This document shows, in pieces, positions 14,621-19,524 of a DNA stretch of 19,524 nucleotides; position 1 is the first letter of the stretch, and the number at the start of each line of letters is the position of its first letter. Below the pieces are notes generated by a model, which saw only the letters and a program-made list of their open reading frames with translations, did no database searches and was not told the DNA's origin. The stretch is from Alphaproteobacteria bacterium. Lineage in GTDB: Bacteria > Pseudomonadota > Alphaproteobacteria > DSM-16000 > Inquilinaceae. The DNA is taken from NCBI GenBank assembly GCA_029263555.1, contig JAJUFW010000005.1, positions 1-19,524 of the forward strand, in the 5' to 3' direction. The position numbers were made by a program, and so were the translations under genes.

Positions 14621-15589
14621 GTGGTTACCCGCATCGCGATTGAGGGCAAGCGACAGGATTCCCCGGCGGGCCGCGCCGTGGCGGCGGGCTCGCGGCCGGC
14701 TTCCCCAGGCCGGGCCGGAGCGCCCTCTCTCCAGATCCTGGGCGCGCTGCTCCGCGTTCATCAATGGGTGAAGAACGCATTCGTTGCGGCACCGCTGTTC
14801 TTCACGCCCGGCCATCTCTCATGGCAGGCCGTCCTCTATGTGATCGCCGGGATCTCATGCTTCTGTGCGGTCAGCAGCGCGATCTACGTCCTGAACGATT
14901 TCATCGACCGCGAGGCCGATCGCCTGCATCCGGAAAAGAGGCATCGACCGCTGGCGGCCGGGACGCTGAGGGCGGAAACGGCGGCGGCGACGGGGCTGCT
15001 GCTGGCGGTGACCGGACTGCTCGGCGGGCTTGTCCTGTCTCCCCCCTTTGCCGCGGTCCTCGCCCTCTATCTGCTGACCAACGTCGCCTATTGTCTCTGG
15101 CTGAAGAACGTTTCGATCGTCGACATCATCTTCATCGCCATCGGCTTCGTTCTCAGGGTTCAGGCCGGTGCGCTGCTCATCGCGGTGAAGCCCAGTGTCT
15201 GGATACTGGTCTGCACCGGGCTGCTTGCGCTTTTCCTGGCCATAGCCAAGCGTCGCGACGATATCGTCAAAGTGCTGGACGCCTCCCACCGGCGCAGCAT
15301 CAACGGCTACAACAAGCCCTTTCTCGACTCCGCACTGACCATCGTGCTCGGCGCCCTGGTCGTTTCCTACACCATCTATACGACCGACGAGGCGGTGATG
15401 CAGCGTCTGGGGAGCGATCACCTCTACCTGACCGTGCCCTTCGTCCTGGCCGGCATCCTGCGCTACCTTCAGATCACGCTTGTCGAGCACCGGTCCGGAT
15501 CGCCGACACGGATCGCATTGACCGACCGGTTCCTGTCCCTGACCGTACTCGGCTGGATCGGGCTGTTCGGTGTGCTCATGTATCTCTGA
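14621..15589 (+). CDS. UbiA-family polyprenyl-phosphate phosphoribosyltransferase-like
   Basis: Counted from a GTG at 14621 the protein has 322 residues. It is polytopic and carries LRVHQWVKNAFVAAP (44-58) and the first aspartate motif N92-D93-x2-D96-x3-D100. The text after that motif, RLHPEKRHRPLAAGTL, matches the decaprenyl-phosphate phosphoribosyltransferase branch (M. tuberculosis Rv3806c) rather than ubiquinone or heme UbiA enzymes. Those enzymes join PRPP to polyprenyl phosphate in the membrane. A second conserved region, KNVSIVDIIFIAIGFVLRVQAGA, lies near 160-185. The start is uncertain: there is no ATG, and a GTG at 14678 would give 303 residues, close to Rv3806c. It heads an operon with a flippase-like gene 15 bases downstream and DprE1/DprE2-like genes, which supports the pentose-lipid role. 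Confidence 0.88.
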   Translation: MVTRIAIEGKRQDSPAGRAVAAGSRPASPGRAGAPSLQILGALLRVHQWVKNAFVAAPLFFTPGHLSWQAVLYVIAGISCFCAVSSAIYVLNDFIDREADRLHPEKRHRPLAAGTLRAETAAATGLLLAVTGLLGGLVLSPPFAAVLALYLLTNVAYCLWLKNVSIVDIIFIAIGFVLRVQAGALLIAVKPSVWILVCTGLLALFLAIAKRRDDIVKVLDASHRRSINGYNKPFLDSALTIVLGALVVSYTIYTTDEAVMQRLGSDHLYLTVPFVLAGILRYLQITLVEHRSGSPTRIALTDRFLSLTVLGWIGLFGVLMYL

Positions 15590-15604
15590 CGTGAAGGCGG
15601 CTGG

Positions 15605-16585
15605 ATGAGGTTCACGTCAAGAACGGCGCGGCGTACCGAAGTCTTCGTCGTCGCGACCCTCATCGCCTTTGCCGCCGTGACCGTCGCGGCTGGCCTGGCG
15701 CTGGGCTGGGACGGTGTACGGCGGCATCTCGTCCGGCTCGACCCGGCGCTTCTTTCGGGGCTGCTGGCCCTTTCGGCGGTCAATTATCTGGCGCGCGCCG
15801 AACGGTGGCATCTGTTCGGCCGTCGCCTCGGCATCCGAATTTCGCACCGGCGCTCGGCCCTCTATTATATCGCCGGCTTTGCCCTCACGACCACGCCCGG
15901 AAAGATCGGCGAGGCGCTGCGCCTCTGGTTCATGGAGCGCGGCCATGGGTATCGCTATGAGCGGACGGTACCGTTGCTGATCGCCGATCGTGTCGGCGAT
16001 CTGAACGCCCTCATTCTCCTGTGCGTTTTCGGCTCGACGGCTTTCTTAGGCTATTTCTGGATTGTGGGCGGGGTCCTTGCGGTCATGGTCGCAACGTCGT
16101 TTCTGCTGGCTTCTTCCAGGCGGGCGAGGCGCCTGATCCTCATCGCCTATGGGGTCGTCGGACGGTGGCCACGCCTGTTCGCAGGGGCGCGGACCGCAGT
16201 CCGGCGGAATGCAACGCTGTTCCGTCCCGGCCCCCTGGTGGCAGCCACGGCACTCGGCGGCGCCGGCTGGCTTGCTGAATGTCTGGCTCTCTACTGGCTT
16301 GTCGGCGCGTTCGGCGCCGATCTCTCGCTCCGGCAGGCGACGTTCATCTTTTCCTTCTCCATGCTGGCCGGAGCGGCAACGATGATCCCCGGAGGTCTCG
16401 GCGGAGCGGAAGCGACGATGATCGCCCTGTTCCTGACAACGGGTGTCGATGCCGAAACCGCCTTCGTGACGACCGCGGTCATCCGGGGGACGACCCTGTG
16501 GTTCGCGACGGCGCTGGGCTTTTGCGCCCTGCCTGTTGCCCTGCGGGCCGTCCGGGCGCCCGCGCCCGGACCGGTGGCCGCATGA
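15605..16585 (+). CDS. Flippase-like (LPG synthase TM-domain) membrane protein
   Basis: This 326-residue protein has about eight membrane segments and the features of the lysylphosphatidylglycerol synthetase transmembrane/YbhN-like family. These include ERWHLF near 64, TTTPGKIGEALRLWFM at 96-111, LIADRVGDL near 126 and MIPGGLGGAEATM near 260. It lacks the soluble synthase domain. Members are proposed lipid flippases. Placed between a polyprenyl-phosphate phosphoribosyltransferase-like gene and DprE1/DprE2-like genes, it is a good candidate for moving the lipid-linked pentose across the inner membrane; that is inference from context. The ATG at 15605 has GAAGG upstream. Its TGA overlaps the next ATG as ATGA, implying coupled translation. 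Confidence 0.88.
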   Translation: MRFTSRTARRTEVFVVATLIAFAAVTVAAGLALGWDGVRRHLVRLDPALLSGLLALSAVNYLARAERWHLFGRRLGIRISHRRSALYYIAGFALTTTPGKIGEALRLWFMERGHGYRYERTVPLLIADRVGDLNALILLCVFGSTAFLGYFWIVGGVLAVMVATSFLLASSRRARRLILIAYGVVGRWPRLFAGARTAVRRNATLFRPGPLVAATALGGAGWLAECLALYWLVGAFGADLSLRQATFIFSFSMLAGAATMIPGGLGGAEATMIALFLTTGVDAETAFVTTAVIRGTTLWFATALGFCALPVALRAVRAPAPGPVAA

Positions 16586-17967
16586 GATGGCGGCGGATGA
16601 CCCTGACCGGCTGGGGGCGCACTGCCTGGGCCGGCGTGACCGCCGCCCGGCCGGAGCGGATCCGGGATGTCTACGAGATTCTGGGGGATGTCGGCGACGA
16701 CGGGCTGATCGTTCACGGCGCGGGCAGAAGCTACGGGGACGTCGCGCTGAACCGCGACGGCCGCGTGCTGTTGAGCGAGCGGCTGGACCGCATTCTTGCC
16801 TTCGACGAAGCGACCGGGGAGATCGTCTGCGAGGCGGGCGTCACCTTCGCCGAACTGATCGAGACCTTCCTGCCTCGCGGTTTCCTGGTGCCGGTGGCGC
16901 CGGGCACGTCCTTCGCGACGGTCGGCGGGGCGGTCGCCAACGATGTCCACGGAAAGAACCATGACCGGGTCGGAAGCTTCGGCGACCACGTCCGATGGTT
17001 CGAAATGGCCCTGCCGGACGGGCAACTGATCCGGGTCGACCCGGACACCCAGCCGGGGCTGTTCGCCGCGACGGTCGGCGGGCTCGGCCTGACGGGGGTG
17101 CTGCTTACGGTCTGCTTTCGCATGGTGACGGTGCCGTCGGCCCGGATGGAGGTCGAGGAGAGCCGTATTCCGGACCTCGATGCCTTTCTCGATGCGCTGG
17201 TCGCCGTGCGGGAAACCGCCGATTATTCGGTCGGCTGGATCGATGCGCTGGCCTCCGGCGCAAGCCTCGGGCGGGGTATTCTGCAGACGGCGTTCTTCAA
17301 GACGGATGCTCCGGCGACGTTCAGGCCACGACGGCGTATCTCCGTTCCGGCCGACCTTCCCGGCTGGGTTCTGAACCCGGTGACGGTGAGCACATTCAAC
17401 CGCTTCTATTTTCGCCGGGTGCCCGAGGAGGGAAGGACCGGCGAGCGCGCTGCCGACGCCTTTCTTTTCCCGCTCGACGCGGTCGGGCGCTGGAACCGCA
17501 TCTATGGACGGCGCGGCTTCTACCAGTTCCAGTGCGTCATTCCGGACGACGCAGCCGGAGACGGCATCCGTAAGCTTCTGGAAATCGCGTCGTCGGCTCG
17601 GGCCGGAAGTTTCCTTGCCGTCCTCAAGACGCTGGGCGGAGAAGGGCGGGGCTTCCTGTCGTTTCCGATGCGCGGCGTCACGCTGGCGCTCGACTTCCCG
17701 GCGCGGCGCGGCGTCCGGGAGCTCCTCCACCGCCTCACCGACATCACGATGCTGCACGGGGGCCGGGTCTATCTGGCGAAGGATGCCGTCCTGACACCGG
17801 AGCAGTTCTCGGAGATGTATCCGCGCCTGGACGACTTCCGGGCTGTTCTGAGAGACGTCGACCCGGACGGGCGAATGCGTTCGGATCTGTCCCGGCGTCT
17901 GCACATCAGGGGAGAGGGCGAATGGCGGGCGACTGCTGGCTCATCCTGGGCGCATCCTCCAGCATAG
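16582..17967 (+). CDS. DprE1-like decaprenylphosphoryl-ribose 2-oxidase
   Basis: This 461-residue FAD oxidoreductase has the same length as M. tuberculosis DprE1. It has the FAD_binding_4 (VAO-type) fold: TLTGWGRTAWAG at 7-18, GAGRSYGDVALN, APGTSFATVGGAVANDVHGK and NHDRVGSFGDHVR in the N-terminal domain. LDAVGRWNRIYGRRGFYQFQ, YLAKDA and the closing DLSRRL match the rest of the DprE1 family. The HGKNH His and AKD Lys that matter in the mycobacterial enzyme are kept. A369 replaces the Cys (C387 in M. tuberculosis) that benzothiazinones attack. The family oxidises the 2-hydroxyl of polyprenylphosphoryl ribose, the first half of epimerisation to arabinose. The ATG overlaps the upstream stop as ATGA, and the end overlaps the reductase gene by 46 bases. 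Confidence 0.93.
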   Translation: MRWRRMTLTGWGRTAWAGVTAARPERIRDVYEILGDVGDDGLIVHGAGRSYGDVALNRDGRVLLSERLDRILAFDEATGEIVCEAGVTFAELIETFLPRGFLVPVAPGTSFATVGGAVANDVHGKNHDRVGSFGDHVRWFEMALPDGQLIRVDPDTQPGLFAATVGGLGLTGVLLTVCFRMVTVPSARMEVEESRIPDLDAFLDALVAVRETADYSVGWIDALASGASLGRGILQTAFFKTDAPATFRPRRRISVPADLPGWVLNPVTVSTFNRFYFRRVPEEGRTGERAADAFLFPLDAVGRWNRIYGRRGFYQFQCVIPDDAAGDGIRKLLEIASSARAGSFLAVLKTLGGEGRGFLSFPMRGVTLALDFPARRGVRELLHRLTDITMLHGGRVYLAKDAVLTPEQFSEMYPRLDDFRAVLRDVDPDGRMRSDLSRRLHIRGEGEWRATAGSSWAHPPA

Positions 17968-18665
17968 CGCGCGCCTTCGCGCGCGCGGTGGCAGAGCGGG
18001 GCGATCGGGTGCTGCTGGCCGGACGGGACCAGGACGATCTGGCGCGGACGGCAGCGGATCTAGGGATCCGCTATGGGGTCGAATGCGAAATCCTGGAATT
18101 CGATGCCCTGGCCTTCGACCGGCATGCGGATTTCGCCGCCTTGGTCGAGGCGAGGGCGTTCGGATCCCTCAACGTCTTTCTCGCGTTCGGCACCATGGTC
18201 GATCAATCGCAGATCGACCGGTCGCCGTCGCTGGCGCGTCTCGTCCTGGACACCAATCTCGGGGGTGCGATCAGCATCCTGTCTCATCTCGCCCCGGTAA
18301 TGGAAGCGCAAGGGAAGGGGAGGATCGTCGTCATCGGCTCGGTCGCCGGGGACCGGGGGCGGCGTGCGAACCACGTGTACGGGGCGGCCAAGGCCGGTCT
18401 GCACGCTTATTGCCAGGGGCTCCGGGCACGGCTGTTCCGCAGCGGCGTGACCCTGACGACGATCAAGCCCGGATTCGTCGACACCTCCATGACCTGGGGC
18501 CTGCCCGGGCTCTTCCTGGTTGCAAGCCCGGCGGCCTGTGCGCGGGCCTGTCTCCGCCACGCCGACCGCGGCGCAGGGGTCCGGTACGTTCCGGCATTCT
18601 GGTGGGGGATCATGACGACGATACGGCTCATTCCCGAGCCGCTGTTCAAGCGCCTGTCGATCTAG
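17922..18665 (+). CDS. DprE2-like short-chain reductase
   Basis: This 247-residue short-chain dehydrogenase/reductase has the glycine-rich cofactor loop in a variant form, G10-ASSSIA, and an active site of S140 (IGSVAGDRGRRAN) and Y153-GAAK157. The RRANHVYGAAKAGL stretch and the C-terminal IRLIPEPLFKRLSI closely resemble mycobacterial DprE2 (254 residues), which uses NADH to reduce the 2-keto intermediate to the arabinosyl lipid. The start ATG at 17922 has GGGGAGAGGG upstream inside the preceding gene. The 46-base overlap implies tight co-production of the two epimerase subunits. It is the last gene of the operon; an IS remnant follows within 10 bases. Confidence 0.92.
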   Translation: MAGDCWLILGASSSIARAFARAVAERGDRVLLAGRDQDDLARTAADLGIRYGVECEILEFDALAFDRHADFAALVEARAFGSLNVFLAFGTMVDQSQIDRSPSLARLVLDTNLGGAISILSHLAPVMEAQGKGRIVVIGSVAGDRGRRANHVYGAAKAGLHAYCQGLRARLFRSGVTLTTIKPGFVDTSMTWGLPGLFLVASPAACARACLRHADRGAGVRYVPAFWWGIMTTIRLIPEPLFKRLSI

Positions 18666-18673
18666 GTCCATCT

Positions 18674-18745
18674 GGGTCGTGGACTCATAAGCTCGGGTGT
18701 GGAGCCTGATGGAGGCTATTAGGACGGCGGCGAGATAGTTTCGGG
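18674..18745 (-). mobile_element. Remnant of an IS5-family transposase 3' end
   Basis: Read on the minus strand, about 18745 down to 18677 encodes FARNYLAAVLIASIRL followed by a short stretch ending RAYESTT. This is the characteristic C terminus of IS5-family (IS427-like group) transposases. The edge GGGTCGTGGACTCATAA at 18674-18690 looks like the terminal inverted repeat, which in such elements overlaps the transposase end. The rest of the element is missing; upstream sequence reverts to unrelated DNA before 18770. The stop codon expected in the terminal repeat has been lost and the frame runs on. The assignment rests on recall of the family's end, without a search. Confidence 0.6.
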
Positions 18746-18810
18746 CGAATTGAAGTGCATTTGTCCCGGGCATGCGGTGCGACGGCCGCGAACCCGGTTT
18801 GTCCGACGGT

Positions 18811-19524
18811 CTAGTACAGTCCCGCACCATGGAATTCGATCAGGCGGTCGACAAGCCAGCGGATGGTTCCGGTCTCGAGCAGCGGGTCCGGGATGAGGGG
18901 ATGACCCACATTCACGTGGAACCCCGTGAACCAGAGTCCCAGCATGGGCAGGAAGAGAAAGCCGACGGCAAGGGCGCCGCAGAGCGCGGCGCCTATCCGA
19001 AACAGGCCGGCAGGCGCGATCTCCGGGCCTTCCACCGCGCGGAGCAGTATGTCCGCGGTAAGAAAGGCGGTGAAGACGCTTAAGACCGAGAGCCGCGAGA
19101 GGTCCAAGGCGAAGGCGAGGACGACAAGCGGGCTGAACGCGGTTGCCACGACCGCGATCCGTGCCGCGGCGGGCATCGCTGAACGTGCTCCCAGGGAACG
19201 TAGGGCGTCGCTCGCCGTCCGCATCGCGCCGGGATGGAGCAGGAGCGAGCCGGCAATCGCCGCCGTCGCCGCCGTTCCGTAACCGAGTGCGATGAAGCCG
19301 GCCAGAGCATGCTCGCGCCAGAGCCCGATCATCATGCACACGGAATCGACGAGGGACTGTCCTAGTTGCTGCTGATAGAGAGACCGGGCGTGCGGCGCCG
19401 GTATCCCGTTCTCGACGAACCGTGCGACCAGCCGTTCGTCCGGAACGGGCGCTGCGAGCACCATCGCGCAGATTGCCGCCGCGACGATGACCGAAGCAGT
19501 CAGCACCCGGGCGGGGTGCTTTCC
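18811..19524 (-). CDS. Multi-spanning membrane protein, 5' end beyond window
   Basis: The frame ends in TAG at 18811-18813 and stays open to the window edge, so the start is probably outside; a GTG at 19506 is the only nearby internal candidate and is not convincing. Counted from that GTG, hydrophobic segments lie at about 2-19, 68-90, 114-134, 138-155 and 167-193. A polar loop (GIPAPHARSLYQQQLGQ) follows the first, and a C-terminal tail ends in EFHGAGLY. I do not recognise the family. It converges on the DprE-like operon across the IS remnant. It could belong to the same glycan system, but the part visible shows no glycosyltransferase motif. Confidence 0.7.
   Translation of the reverse strand, partial: GKHPARVLTASVIVAAAICAMVLAAPVPDERLVARFVENGIPAPHARSLYQQQLGQSLVDSVCMMIGLWREHALAGFIALGYGTAATAAIAGSLLLHPGAMRTASDALRSLGARSAMPAAARIAVVATAFSPLVVLAFALDLSRLSVLSVFTAFLTADILLRAVEGPEIAPAGLFRIGAALCGALAVGFLFLPMLGLWFTGFHVNVGHPLIPDPLLETGTIRWLVDRLIEFHGAGLY

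Noticed and set aside
16291..17904. Long minus-strand frame opposite the DprE1-like gene
   Set aside because: It has low-complexity Arg/His/Asp-rich content with no domain, opposite a gene that matches DprE1 along its whole length.

Overview
The window is high-GC, gene-dense bacterial chromosome with mixed-strand short operons. It has no rRNA, tRNA, CRISPR array or phage module. Protein families and promoter types point to an alphaproteobacterium, perhaps Rhodospirillales-like. The best support is a set of GGAAC-N18-GTT elements that look like the EcfG general-stress promoters of that class. The genus is not resolved.

Left part (1-4224): a GFA-type zinc protein and an AbrB-family membrane protein on the minus strand, a fumarylacetoacetate-hydrolase-family enzyme on the plus strand, and a Dps ferritin-like protein with a candidate stress promoter. 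Gaps of 625 and 424 bases here hold little recognisable coding sequence.

Middle-left (4222-8824): a cluster suited to thiol, quinone and electrophile stress. It holds glutaredoxin 2 (grxB), a divergent quinone-oxidoreductase-like enzyme, a LysR regulator divergent from an FMN azoreductase (azoR), and a Tat-exported metallo-beta-lactamase-fold hydrolase. The lysR-azoR gap carries a dyad with T-N11-A spacing.

Middle-right (8806-14507): envelope and stress genes. These are a DUF4105/Lnb-like membrane protein, a small two-helix membrane protein, two tiny hydrophilic proteins coupled by an ATGA overlap, a DUF4142 lipoprotein with an alpha/beta hydrolase, an HD-domain protein and a DUF4383 membrane protein. 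Three exact GGAAC-N18-GTT sites and one near match lie upstream of these genes in the right orientation. With the dps site they suggest a local general-stress regulon.

Right part (14621-18665): the most interesting system. A tightly packed operon encodes a UbiA-family protein resembling decaprenyl-phosphate phosphoribosyltransferase, a flippase-like membrane protein, a DprE1-like FAD oxidase and a DprE2-like short-chain reductase. In mycobacteria these enzymes make the lipid-linked D-arabinofuranose donor. The set suggests that this Gram-negative makes a polyprenyl-phosphate arabinose (or related pentose) and presents it across the inner membrane for an unknown glycan. The DprE1-like protein has Ala where the mycobacterial enzyme has the benzothiazinone-reactive Cys. 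A degraded IS5-family transposase end follows the operon, and beyond it a multi-spanning membrane protein on the minus strand runs off the window.
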